Below are positions 24,628-33,587 of a stretch of 47,519 bases of DNA, piece after piece (position 1 is the stretch's first letter; each line of letters begins with the position of its first letter). The notes beneath the pieces were generated by a model that was not told the origin of the DNA, ran no database searches, and saw only the letters and a program-made list of their open reading frames with translations. Made by a program: the position numbers and the translations under genes. This stretch comes from JABWBJ01 sp036507855 (GTDB lineage Bacteria > Gemmatimonadota > Gemmatimonadetes > Gemmatimonadales > Gemmatimonadaceae): assembly GCA_036507855.1 (NCBI GenBank), contig DATCIJ010000063.1, forward strand, positions 1 through 47,519, given 5' to 3'.

Positions 24628-26115
24628 GTGCGGGGCCGACTCCTTTCGCTTTCAATGCTCGCCCTGGCCGCCTGCTCGGATTCGCGCGGCTCTGCGGGCG
24701 AAAGTGTCGCCGCCTTTGGCGCCGCGTACGGTCAGGACCCCATCGCCCTTCGCGTGGCGCGGGGAGGCGGCCCGGTCCGTGCGTACCAGTATCCGCGTCT
24801 TGATTCGCTGATCTGGAGCTCGACGCAGTCCGTCGGCGCGCAGACACGGGTGCTCGCCTTTGACCCCGAAAACGGCCTCGAGGCGTTCGTCGATCGTGGT
24901 GGCGTGCCAGGCTGGGTGGACCTTCGCGTCGGAACGGTCAAGCCGAGTCGCGCCTCCAAGCTTGCCGTCATGACCTCGATGGACGCCTCGTCGATTTTCG
25001 GCGTGACGCACGACACCCTGATCCACAGGTCGACCCCGAGTGGCGAATGGCAGTATTCGACGACGCATCCCGTGCGTGGCCTCTTCCCACTTCCCGACGG
25101 CGGACTGATCGCGCTCACATCGGACGACGCGACCTCGACGCTGACCAGGCTCAGGCCGCCCGAGCGCACGGTGATGGATTCAGCGACCGTGCCAACACCG
25201 AGCTATGCGGTGGTTTCTCCCCTCGGAGACCGGCTCTACCTGGCCTTTGATCGCGAACTGGCCGCCCTGAACACGAGCACGTTCGAGGAAACGGCGCGCG
25301 TGCGGTTCGATGCGCCGGTGATCGCCCTCACGACAACCCCGTCGGGCGATCGGGTCTTCGTCGCGACCGAGCGATCCAATGAGATCGCGATTCTGGACCG
25401 GTACAGCGGCGAGCGGAGCGAGTCCGTGCGCCTGCCGCGAGCCGCGAAGGACCTGAGGATCGATCCACTCGGCCGGCTGCTGCTGGCGCGGCCCGATACC
25501 GGCGACTCGGTGTGGGTCATCGACGTTGGCACGAATCGAGTCGTGACGACGCTGCCAACGGCCTGGCGACTCGACCTCCCTAACGTGGGCCCGGATGGCG
25601 CGGTGGCAACCATCTCCGGCCGCGACGTGCATTTCACCGTCCCGGGTCACGACAAGCCTCGGATCATCGTTCGCGACGGGGCGAATGAGATCTGGCACTT
25701 CGTCTTCTGGAACGGCTTCCGGCCTCGTGCGCCGGGGCTGGACCTCCCGGTGGTCTTTCCGGTCGACACGCTGTACTACACGGAACCGGGCGACTCGCTG
25801 GCGACACCAGTGCCCGCGCCGGTGGAGTCACTCGCGCCACGTCCCCAGGTCGTCCCCGCCGACTCGGCCAACCGGACGCCACCCATGACCCGCCTGTGGA
25901 GCGTGCAGGTGGCGGCGGTCCTTTCTGAAGACCGCGCCCGCGAAATCGCGCGCACGATCCGCGTCGACGGCGCACAGCCACGGGTGATAGTTTCGGCAGT
26001 AGACGGCGCACGTGTTTATCGCGTGGTCATGGGTCCGTTTTCCACGCGCGACGAGGCGGACCGGGTGGGACGCCTGTCGGGACGAGACTACTGGGTATTC
26101 GAGGGAGTGCCATGA
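24628..26115 (+). CDS. Lipoprotein with beta-propeller-like repeats and C-terminal SPOR domain
   Basis: 495 residues from GTG 24628, which begins a lipoprotein signal (RGRLLSLSMLALAAC, lipobox LAAC). The middle has repeated beta-rich blades of the YncE/NHL sort (YAVVSPLGDRLYLAFDRELAAL, VIALTTTPSGDRVFVATERS, EIAILDRYSGE, VWVIDVGTNRVVTTLP). A Pro-rich linker at about 395-420 leads to a SPOR domain (LWSVQVAAVLSEDRAREIARTI...YRVVMGPFSTRDEADRVGRL) at about 425-490. SPOR domains bind denuded septal peptidoglycan. It overlaps the next gene by ATGA. Confidence 0.8.
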   Translation: MRGRLLSLSMLALAACSDSRGSAGESVAAFGAAYGQDPIALRVARGGGPVRAYQYPRLDSLIWSSTQSVGAQTRVLAFDPENGLEAFVDRGGVPGWVDLRVGTVKPSRASKLAVMTSMDASSIFGVTHDTLIHRSTPSGEWQYSTTHPVRGLFPLPDGGLIALTSDDATSTLTRLRPPERTVMDSATVPTPSYAVVSPLGDRLYLAFDRELAALNTSTFEETARVRFDAPVIALTTTPSGDRVFVATERSNEIAILDRYSGERSESVRLPRAAKDLRIDPLGRLLLARPDTGDSVWVIDVGTNRVVTTLPTAWRLDLPNVGPDGAVATISGRDVHFTVPGHDKPRIIVRDGANEIWHFVFWNGFRPRAPGLDLPVVFPVDTLYYTEPGDSLATPVPAPVESLAPRPQVVPADSANRTPPMTRLWSVQVAAVLSEDRAREIARTIRVDGAQPRVIVSAVDGARVYRVVMGPFSTRDEADRVGRLSGRDYWVFEGVP

Positions 26116-27395
26116 AGCACGATTCCGATCGCGCCGTCAGCGGCCCAACGGGCGGACCCTTCGGCGATCGTGCCGCGGTGGCTGTCGTCGGGGAGAGCCT
26201 GGCCGACGTCGCTCGTGAGGCGCTGAAGATCGCGCGGGTCGAGTCGCAGTCGCGGCCCGTGCTGCTGGTGGACCTGCTGGGCCAGGGGAGCGCGCTGGAC
26301 GAGATGTTCGGCGATGACGACCCGCACGGCGTGTCCGATGCCGCTCGTTATGGCGTATCCCTGGGTCGCGTGGCCAGGCCCGTGCCGAATGCCGACGGCC
26401 TGTTTACCGTGCCCGGTGGCGCCGAGTCGCCGCAGGCTGACGACGTGCTGTCGGACCACCTGTGGGGTTCGTGGTCTGAACAATGCCGCCGCGCCGGAGC
26501 CCTGCTCGTCGTGGCGGCGCCAGCGGACCTGCACGACGTTGGGAAGGCGATCGACCAGCTCGACGGCCTCGTCATGATCGGCGACGCCGCCGTTCCCACC
26601 ACGCATGCTCCGGTCATCGGACGCGTGCCGGCCAGCCGGCACCGCACCGTGGTGGACTTGCCTCCGCCGCGAAGCATCACGCCGGCCGAGAAGGAGGTCG
26701 TGCGCGTCGCCACGCCGAGCACTCTGAAACGCGCGCTCGCCTGGACGGCGAGCGCGCTGGCGCTCGGTGCGCTCGTGGCTGCGGCGTGGTGGGCCAACGG
26801 CCTGCTGCGCCGATCCACCACACCGACCCAATCGCCTGCCGTCCAGTCGGCGCAACCAATCGTTATGCCGGGTGACCCCTCCGCCCCGGCAGTCGGGGCC
26901 GCGAGCGCGGCGCTCGGGGCGGTACCCTGGACGGTGGAGATCGCCAGCGTCAACACACTGAACGGAGCGATGGCGCGGGTTCGGCGGGCGATGGATTCCC
27001 TGCCCGTGCCCACCTTCGCGGCGACCCAGCCGGGTGGCGGCACCGCCGTGTGGTATCGCCTCCTCGCCGGGGCGTTCGCCACCAGCGACCAGGCCGATTC
27101 CCTGCTTGCCGCCTTACGAGAACGCGGGGCGCTTGGCCCGGCCGCGGGTCGAGTGGTGCAGGCGCCGCTCGCCTGGCTGCTCGAGGAGGGCGTCACCGAC
27201 GACCAGTTGGCGGTGCGCCTCTTTGGATGGCGACAGCAGGGCCTTCCCGCCTACGCGCTGCTGGACCAGGCAGGGACAACGCGGATTTATTTCGGTGCGT
27301 TCGAGAACGAAGCCGAGGCTCGATTGCTGACGCCCGTGCTCGACAGTCTCAACCTTTACGCGACCCTCGTCACGAGGATCGGGAGTGTTCGTTAG
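26112..27395 (+). CDS. Membrane SPOR-domain protein with degenerate CpsD/ParA-like N-terminal domain
   Basis: 427 residues. Residues 20-200 look like a P-loop ATPase of the MinD/CpsD class (AVAVVGESLADVAREALKIA...SRPVLLVDLLG, AGALLVVAAPADLHDVGKAID). The Walker A lysine is missing: GESLADVAR stands where GEGKST would be. One transmembrane helix (about 208-232) follows. Two SPOR-like units come after it (WTVEIASVNTLNGAMARVRRAM...YRLLAGAFATSDQADSLLAAL, and a C-terminal LPAYALLDQAGTTRIYFGAFENEAEARLL). It is sandwiched between a SPOR lipoprotein and smc in one transcript, which suggests a link between the division site and the chromosome. Confidence 0.65.
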   Translation: MKHDSDRAVSGPTGGPFGDRAAVAVVGESLADVAREALKIARVESQSRPVLLVDLLGQGSALDEMFGDDDPHGVSDAARYGVSLGRVARPVPNADGLFTVPGGAESPQADDVLSDHLWGSWSEQCRRAGALLVVAAPADLHDVGKAIDQLDGLVMIGDAAVPTTHAPVIGRVPASRHRTVVDLPPPRSITPAEKEVVRVATPSTLKRALAWTASALALGALVAAAWWANGLLRRSTTPTQSPAVQSAQPIVMPGDPSAPAVGAASAALGAVPWTVEIASVNTLNGAMARVRRAMDSLPVPTFAATQPGGGTAVWYRLLAGAFATSDQADSLLAALRERGALGPAAGRVVQAPLAWLLEEGVTDDQLAVRLFGWRQQGLPAYALLDQAGTTRIYFGAFENEAEARLLTPVLDSLNLYATLVTRIGSVR

Positions 27396-30300
27396 GTGCG
27401 CCTGACCAGGCTCGAGATGCATGGCTTCAAGTCGTTCGCGGACCAGACGTCGCTGATTTTCGACGAGGGCGTCACCGCCATCGTGGGTCCCAACGGCTGC
27501 GGGAAGTCCAACGTGTCGGATGCCGTGCGCTGGGTGCTGGGCGAGCAGCGGGCTCGAATTCTCCGTGGCGCCAAGATGGAAGAAGTGATCTTCCAGGGGT
27601 CGTCGGCGCGACGAGCGGTGAACGTGTCGGAAGTTTCCCTGGTCTTCGCGAACGACGACGGCGTCCTCCCGACGCCGTTTCGCGAAGTGGTCGTCACGCG
27701 CCGGCTCTCGCGCTCAGGGGAAAGCGAATACCTCCTGAACGGCGCGCCGTGCCGTCTCCGGGATATCCACGACCTCATGCGAGGCACCGGCCTTGGTGCT
27801 GACGCAGGCGTGGTCATCGAGCAGCGCATGATCGACGCGCTGTTGTCCGACCGCCCCGACGACCGGCGCGAGTTGTTCGAGGAGGCCGCGGGGATCGGAC
27901 TCTATCGGGACCGGCGGCGGAATACCGAACGGCGACTCGACGAGACTGCGCAGGACCTGGCCCGTCTCGACGACCTGCTCGGCGAGGTCCAGAGCCAGGT
28001 GCGCTCCCTTTCCCGCCAGCGCAAGCGCGCCGAACGGAGCGCCGAGTTGATGGAGCGCCGCTTCGCCGTGGAGCTCACGCTGGCCTCCCGCGACATGGCT
28101 TCGTGGCGCGAGGAACTCGCGCAGCTCGAGGTGAGCCTGCACGACCTCCGCGCCGGGGTGCCGCTCGTTGAGGAGCGCGTGCGGCAGGCCGAGAAGGCGC
28201 GCGATGAAGCGCATAACGAACGCTCCGCGAGCGACGAACAGCGCAACGAACTGTCGCGACAGGCCAGTGCCGCGCGCGAGGCCGTTCAGGCCCTGCGTGC
28301 CGAAATCGCGGTGGCCGGGGAACGCCACCGCAATGCGATGGAGCGCCGCCAGCGCGCAGAGGATGAACGTCGCGAGGGCAGCGAAGCGGGCAGCCGCCTT
28401 GACGCCGAACTCGCCGCCGCCGACGCGGAGGTCGCGGAGCTGGAACGACTCCTGATCGCGGCGCAGGAAGAATCGGCCGCGAGGACCGCGGCCGAAACCG
28501 AGGCGCGCGAGTCGGTCCGGCTGGCGCGCGAGCAAGCCGAGCAGTCGGAGCGGATGTCGCGTCAGGCACGCGATCAGATGCGCACGCTGGTCGCGGACCG
28601 TGAGGCAGCGCTCCGCGAATTGACCGAGCTGGAGAGCCGTACCCGCGCGCTCGACGCCGAACGGGGTCAGTTGAGTGAGGCCGCCGAAGTCCTCGCCCGT
28701 GAAATCGGGAGCGCGACGGCGACGGCAACGTCGGCGCGCGAGGGAGTGGAGCGCGCCCAGTCCGCCTTGGATGAGGCCAGGATCGAGGCGCTGGTGGCCC
28801 GCGACCAGGATGCCGCCGCCCGCGCCGAGTTGGGACGCATCGAGGACATGTACACCGCCGTCGAGGGTCGCATGCACGGGCTCGAGGGCCTCGAGCGCGA
28901 GCGCGTAGGTTTGGCGCCGGCGGCCGCGAAGCTGCTCGAAGAGCGCAGCCGGTTTGGGCCGGATGCGATCCTCGGTCCGCTCTCCGATTTCGTCACAACG
29001 AACGCCAACGCGGCCGCATCCATCGAACGGTTCCTCGGCACGAGCGTGCACGCGGTGCTGGTGCGCGACCGCGCCGTCGCCGACGCCGTGCGCGAATGGC
29101 ACGCCGAGACTGGTCCGGGGCCGCTGCTTCTCCTTCCGCTCGACGCGGTGTCGATCATACCTCGTGTTGACTCGGGAGACCTCGTCGAGCAACTCGACGT
29201 TGCGCCGGAGGCAAGGGGGTGGGCGCGAGTACTCCTTGAGCGCGTGAAGTCGCTCGACGACGGGTCGTTCATCGATCGGCGTGGCGCGGTCTGGCTCCCA
29301 GGCCCATCCGCCGGACCCGGCCCGCTACGGAGGCGCGCCGAGCTTTCCAGCCTCCGCGCCGAGCTGGCGGCGGCCTCGGAGTCCCGTCGGGCCGCCGTGG
29401 CGGCCGCGGAGGTGGCCCGTACAAGGCTCCTGGACGCGGAGGGGGCCGTGGTCAGCATCGCCGATGCGTCGCACGCCGCGCATAACGTCGAGCGCCACGC
29501 GCGCGAGGCGCTGGCCGAACTGGAGAGACGGCACGCCCGCTACGCGCGCGAGCTGCATGACTCGCGCACGCAGTCGGCTCAGCTTTCCGGCCGTATCGAA
29601 GTGCTCGAGTCCGGCCTGCGCACCATCGACGACTCCCAGGCCCACGCTCGCACCGAGGCCGCCGGTCATGACGCGCGCGCCATCGAACAGCGCGAGGGCC
29701 TGCTGTCAGCCGAGTCCCGAATGGATGCCGCCCGCGATCGACGGACGGACGGCCAGGTCGCGCTGGCCCAGGCGCAAGCGCGCCTTCAGGTCGCCGCGGA
29801 CCGGAGAGGGCGATTGCTCGAGGAGCGCGATTCCGCCACGAGCCGCCTGGCGACGCTGGCGACCGAGTTGACGCTCATCGAGGAAGCCGACCGGGCGCTT
29901 GCCGCGCAGATGAGCGCCTGGCAGGCGGACCTCGAGGTGCGCGTGGCCGGCCTGTCGGCGGCCGAAACGCGGCTCGTGGCCGCGGAGCGGGCGGTGTCGG
30001 ACGCGAACGAGCGCGTGGCACGAACGGAACACGAACTCGACGCCGCGCGAGCCACGGCCCACGAGCGCGGCGAGACGCTGCATAACGCGCAGCTGCGATT
30101 CAGCGAGCTTTCCGGCCGTCGCACGGCCATCCGGGAGCGCCTCGAAGCCGAGTGGCGCAGGCCGCTCGACGAGTTACTGATGACGCTCCAGCCACTCGAA
30201 CTCGATGACGGCGCCCTGCGCGCGGAAGCGGTCGCGCTGCAGCAGCAGGTCGACGCGTTAGGTCCGGTGAATCCGCTGGCCATCGAGGAGCACGACGAGG

Positions 30301-30953
30301 AGGTGAAGCGCTTCGACTTTCTCACGGCGCAGCGGGCCGACCTCAACGACGCCCGGAACTCGCTCCAGGCGGCCATCCGCGAAATCGACGCCACGGCGCG
30401 CGAAATGTTCCTGGCCACGTTCACCCAGGTGCGCGAGAACTTCAGGCACATCTTCATGACGCTGTTTGGCGGCGGCGAATGCGACCTGCGTCTCGAGAAT
30501 CCGGAACTCCCGCTCGATTGCGACATCGAAGTGCACGCGTCGCCGCGCGGAAAGCGGACGCAGCGGATCCACCTGCTGTCGAGCGGTGAGCGGGCGCTGG
30601 TGGCGCTCTCCCTGCTCTTCGGCATCTTCCTGACGAAGCCGAGCCCCTTCTGCCTGCTCGACGAAGTGGACGCTCCGCTCGACGACGCCAACATCGGCCG
30701 GTTCGTGCGCATGCTGAACGAGTTCAAGCAGAAGACGCAGTTCATCGTCATCACGCACAACCCGCGCACCACGACCGAAGCTGCCGACGCGGTCTACGGC
30801 ATCACGATGCAGGAACCGGGTGTGTCGTCGGTCGTGAGCGTACGCATGCGGGGGCCGCAGCTGGACGACACGAGCCGGGATGGAGAGGAGCCGGCCGACC
30901 GCGCCGTCGCGGTTGAACCGGCGCCGCCGGAAGCGATTGCGACTTCCCTGTAA
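27396..30953 (+). CDS. smc: Chromosome segregation protein SMC
   Basis: 1185 residues, full length. RLTRLEMHGFKSFADQT leads to Walker A GPNGCGKSN (about 31-39). A long coiled coil follows, then a hinge at about 517-620 (FGPDAILGPLSDFVTTNANA), and a return coil. The C-terminal head has LLSSGERALVALSLLFGIF (ABC signature, about 1060) and CLLDEVDAPLDDANIGRF (Walker B/D loop, about 1085). It forms the condensin core with ScpA and ScpB, which are not in this window. The GTG start directly follows the upstream stop, so it is co-transcribed with the SPOR gene. The stop is followed after 2 bp by hairpin element B. Confidence 0.98.
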   Translation: MRLTRLEMHGFKSFADQTSLIFDEGVTAIVGPNGCGKSNVSDAVRWVLGEQRARILRGAKMEEVIFQGSSARRAVNVSEVSLVFANDDGVLPTPFREVVVTRRLSRSGESEYLLNGAPCRLRDIHDLMRGTGLGADAGVVIEQRMIDALLSDRPDDRRELFEEAAGIGLYRDRRRNTERRLDETAQDLARLDDLLGEVQSQVRSLSRQRKRAERSAELMERRFAVELTLASRDMASWREELAQLEVSLHDLRAGVPLVEERVRQAEKARDEAHNERSASDEQRNELSRQASAAREAVQALRAEIAVAGERHRNAMERRQRAEDERREGSEAGSRLDAELAAADAEVAELERLLIAAQEESAARTAAETEARESVRLAREQAEQSERMSRQARDQMRTLVADREAALRELTELESRTRALDAERGQLSEAAEVLAREIGSATATATSAREGVERAQSALDEARIEALVARDQDAAARAELGRIEDMYTAVEGRMHGLEGLERERVGLAPAAAKLLEERSRFGPDAILGPLSDFVTTNANAAASIERFLGTSVHAVLVRDRAVADAVREWHAETGPGPLLLLPLDAVSIIPRVDSGDLVEQLDVAPEARGWARVLLERVKSLDDGSFIDRRGAVWLPGPSAGPGPLRRRAELSSLRAELAAASESRRAAVAAAEVARTRLLDAEGAVVSIADASHAAHNVERHAREALAELERRHARYARELHDSRTQSAQLSGRIEVLESGLRTIDDSQAHARTEAAGHDARAIEQREGLLSAESRMDAARDRRTDGQVALAQAQARLQVAADRRGRLLEERDSATSRLATLATELTLIEEADRALAAQMSAWQADLEVRVAGLSAAETRLVAAERAVSDANERVARTEHELDAARATAHERGETLHNAQLRFSELSGRRTAIRERLEAEWRRPLDELLMTLQPLELDDGALRAEAVALQQQVDALGPVNPLAIEEHDEEVKRFDFLTAQRADLNDARNSLQAAIREIDATAREMFLATFTQVRENFRHIFMTLFGGGECDLRLENPELPLDCDIEVHASPRGKRTQRIHLLSSGERALVALSLLFGIFLTKPSPFCLLDEVDAPLDDANIGRFVRMLNEFKQKTQFIVITHNPRTTTEAADAVYGITMQEPGVSSVVSVRMRGPQLDDTSRDGEEPADRAVAVEPAPPEAIATSL

Positions 30954-30955
30954 CC

Positions 30956-31068
30956 GGATGGGAGATGGGAGATGGGAGAGCCGAGAAGAACTGCCAATCA
31001 ATGATCAGATCTGATCGAATGGCATCTTATCTCAAGTCTCCCATCTCCCATCTCCCATCTCGAGTCTC
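30956..31068. repeat. Heptamer-armed hairpin element B
   Basis: The left arm is GGATGGG-AGATGGG-AGATGGG-AGAGCCG-AGAAGAA (30956-30990). A core contains CTGCC...GGCA and the perfect 14-bp palindrome GATCAGATCTGATC (31003-31016). The right arm is TCTCCCA x3 - TCTCGAG - TCTCGTG (31037-31071), whose last three bases are the GTG start of the next gene. It is homologous to element A. It fills the entire spacer between smc and the hydrolase gene. Confidence 0.9.
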
Positions 31069-31836
31069 GTGCGCATCACCACGATCGGTACCGGAACCGC
31101 AGCTCCTCACCCGCACCGCGCTCAGAGTGGCACGCTGATCGAAGTCGACGACGTCCGCCTCCTGATCGACTGCGGAAGCGCCGTGGTCACGCGCATGGCG
31201 GAACTGGGATTGCCGTGGGCAGACATCACTCACGTGGCCAATACCCACTTTCACGCCGATCATACCTCCGACATCGCCACCCTCGTTTACGGCTGGCGAT
31301 ACGGGCTTCTGCCACCCAGGTCGGCGCCCGCAGAGCTCATTGGGCCATCCGGATTCTACGGCCTCCTTCAGGCCATGAAGCTGGTGTTTGGCGAAGCGCT
31401 GCTTGACCCGCCGCCCGCCCTCACGATCGTCGAATTGCCTCCCGGGGCGGATCACCCGCTCTCGGACAATGTCGTTCTGCAGTCCTTCAAGGTTCCGCAC
31501 ACGCCGGAAAGTGTGGCATATTCCGTGAGCGGACGGGGGCGGCGCGTGGTCGTGACGGGAGACACCGGTTTCGATCCGGCGCTGGCCGTGTGGGCTGAAG
31601 GCTGTGACGTCCTGTTGTGCGAGTGCTCGTTGCCGGACGCGCTGGCCCTGCCCACGCACCTGACACCTCGCCAGTGCGGTACCCTTGCGGCTATCGCGCG
31701 CCCGAAGCAGCTGGTGCTCACACACTTTTATCCGCCGGTAGAGACGGAAGACATCGCGGGGCAGGTCGCCGAGCACTTCGGCGGCTCCGTGGTCTGCTGT
31801 CACGACGGCTGGTCTCTGGAGCTCGAGGAGTCGTAA
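31069..31836 (+). CDS. Metallo-beta-lactamase-fold hydrolase, RNase Z-like
   Basis: 255 residues. The N-terminus ITTIGTGTAAPHPHRAQSGTLIEVDD resembles RNase Z/arylsulfatase-type MBL proteins. NTHFHADHTSDIATL (about residues 58-72) is the HxHxDH metal motif, VVVTGDTGFDPAL supplies the bridging Asp, and LVLTHFYPP the late His. At 255 residues it lacks the exosite length of many tRNase Z enzymes, so tRNA 3' processing is only one possibility. The GTG start lies in the last heptamer of element B and has no Shine-Dalgarno. Its stop shares a base with the next ATG (TAATG). Confidence 0.8.
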   Translation: MRITTIGTGTAAPHPHRAQSGTLIEVDDVRLLIDCGSAVVTRMAELGLPWADITHVANTHFHADHTSDIATLVYGWRYGLLPPRSAPAELIGPSGFYGLLQAMKLVFGEALLDPPPALTIVELPPGADHPLSDNVVLQSFKVPHTPESVAYSVSGRGRRVVVTGDTGFDPALAVWAEGCDVLLCECSLPDALALPTHLTPRQCGTLAAIARPKQLVLTHFYPPVETEDIAGQVAEHFGGSVVCCHDGWSLELEES

Positions 31837-32888
31837 TGCTTGTCGTCATGCATCATGATGCGTCCGCGGCGGAAGTGGAGGCGGTGTGTCACACCATCCG
31901 CGACATGGGCTACCAGCCGGTGCCCATGCCTGGCGAGCAGCGCACGGCGGTGGGACTCATTGGCAACGACGGACCGGTCGATGACTCGAACGTCATCGGA
32001 CTGCCGGGCGTGGCGCAGGTGCTTCACGTCTCGAAGCCATACAAACAGGTGTCACGTGAGTGGAAAGCGGACACCACGCTCGTAAACCTCGGACGCGGCG
32101 TGGTGGTCGGCGGGAACGACGTCGTCGTCATCGCCGGTCCCTGCTCGGTGGAATCAGAGGAGCAGATCGTTGCCTCCGCGCGCGCCGTCCGGGCCGCGGG
32201 CGCGACGGCCATGCGCGGAGGAGCGTTCAAGCCGCGGAGTTCGCCCTACTCGTTTCAGGGACTTGGAAAGCGTGGCCTCGAGCTGCTGGCTCTCGCCAGA
32301 CAGGAGACTGGCCTTCCGATCGTAACCGAAGCCATGGATGAAGCGGGAGCGGAGCTCGTGGCCGAGTACGCCGACTGCATCCAGCTCGGCGCGCGGAACA
32401 TGCAGAACTACTCGCTGCTGCGAGCGGTCGGGCGATTGCGGAAACCCGTTCTCCTGAAGCGCGGCCTCGCCGCGACCATCACCGATCTGCTGTTGAGCGC
32501 CGAGTACATCCTGGCGGAGGGAAACCCGCAGGTCATTCTGTGTGAACGCGGCGTCCGCACTTTCGACAGCGCGGCGCGGAACATGTTCGACCTGAATGCC
32601 ATTCCCATCGTGCAGCGGCTTTCGCATCTCCCCATCATCGCCGATCCGAGCCATGGCACCGGCCTGCGCGACAAGGTGACACCAATGGCGCGCGCGGCCG
32701 TCGCCGCTGGCGCCGACGGCATCATCGTCGAGGTCCACCCGAATCCGGATCGCGCCCTGTCAGATGGTTCCCAGAGCCTCTACCCGGAGCAGTTCGCGCA
32801 ACTCATGGAAGCTCTCCGCCTGATCGCGGGCGCAATTGACCGCAGCATCTCCCCCAGCCCGGCGCAGGTGGAACTGGGCGTCGCCTGA
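31836..32888 (+). CDS. aroF: 3-deoxy-7-phosphoheptulonate (DAHP) synthase, AroA(I)beta type
   Basis: 350 residues. The N-terminal ~70 residues form the ferredoxin-like/ACT-type regulatory domain (VMHHDASAAEVEAVCHTIRDMGYQ). The barrel follows: VVIAGPCSVESEEQI (about 98), MRGGAFKPRSSPYSFQGLG, LGARNMQNYSLLRAVG, PVLLKRGLAATI, ILCERGVRTFD, IIADPSHGTGLRDKV and IIVEVHPNPDRALSDGSQSL. It catalyses the first step of the shikimate pathway. ATG 31836 overlaps the hydrolase stop and has GGAG upstream. Allosteric control through the N-terminal domain is expected from the family. Confidence 0.95.
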   Translation: MLVVMHHDASAAEVEAVCHTIRDMGYQPVPMPGEQRTAVGLIGNDGPVDDSNVIGLPGVAQVLHVSKPYKQVSREWKADTTLVNLGRGVVVGGNDVVVIAGPCSVESEEQIVASARAVRAAGATAMRGGAFKPRSSPYSFQGLGKRGLELLALARQETGLPIVTEAMDEAGAELVAEYADCIQLGARNMQNYSLLRAVGRLRKPVLLKRGLAATITDLLLSAEYILAEGNPQVILCERGVRTFDSAARNMFDLNAIPIVQRLSHLPIIADPSHGTGLRDKVTPMARAAVAAGADGIIVEVHPNPDRALSDGSQSLYPEQFAQLMEALRLIAGAIDRSISPSPAQVELGVA

Positions 32889-32954
32889 GGGATACCAGAC
32901 CGAGGGTCATGAGCGCGCGCAGCGCGCTCGGACCTTTCCCTTCCACTCAACCGC

Positions 32955-33587
32955 ATGACTATCCTGTCGTTGCTGCTCGTCACCACGCTGCAGTCGCCCG
33001 CCGATCGTGCCATCCAGTCGGCCGTCTCGGCGTACGCAGACATCCGCACGGCCAAGGCAACATTCGAGCAGACCATCACCAATCCACTGCTCGGATCGAC
33101 GTTCCGCTCGCGGGGCGAGTTCGAGCAGTCCCGTCCCAACAAGTTCGCGTTCCGGTTCACCGACCCGAAGGGCGACGTCATCGTCTGCGACGGGCGGTTT
33201 GTCTGGGTCTATCTCCCCGCGTCAACGCCAGGACGCGTCAACAAGGCACCGTGCGGGGGTGATCAGGCCGGATCGCTGGACCTGATCGGTGAGTTCTTCA
33301 GCAACCCGAAGGAGCGTTACGCCATTGGCGACGGTGGGGCCGCGACGGTGGGCGAGCGGCGCACTCACATCGTGCTGCTGACGCCGAAGTCGAAGGAGGC
33401 CGCGTTCGTCCGGGCCAAGGTGTGGATCGAGCCGACGACGGGCTCGCTCGTTCAGTTCGAGGCCGTGGAGCCTAACGGGCTGTCGCGCCTGGTGCGCATA
33501 ACGAGTTTCACCCCTAATGCCGCGGTCAGCGCCCGCGCCTTCACGTTCGCGGTCCCGAAGGGAGTGAAAGTGGTGAACATCAGATAG
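32955..33587 (+). CDS. LolA-like outer-membrane lipoprotein carrier protein
   Basis: 210 residues. A short hydrophobic N-terminus (TILSLLLVTTLQSPAD) acts as an export signal. A LolA fold follows: AYADIRTAKATFEQTITNPLLGSTFRSRGEFEQSRPNKFAFRF, VWVYLPASTPGRV and VQFEAVEPNGLSRLVRITSF. LolA shuttles lipoproteins across the periplasm. The signal peptide is shorter than usual. The stop is abutted by a heptamer hairpin. Confidence 0.8.
   Translation: MTILSLLLVTTLQSPADRAIQSAVSAYADIRTAKATFEQTITNPLLGSTFRSRGEFEQSRPNKFAFRFTDPKGDVIVCDGRFVWVYLPASTPGRVNKAPCGGDQAGSLDLIGEFFSNPKERYAIGDGGAATVGERRTHIVLLTPKSKEAAFVRAKVWIEPTTGSLVQFEAVEPNGLSRLVRITSFTPNAAVSARAFTFAVPKGVKVVNIR

Noticed and set aside
27714..29192. 492-codon frame opposite smc
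   Set aside because: Composition-driven mirror of the coiled coil; no start signal or homology.
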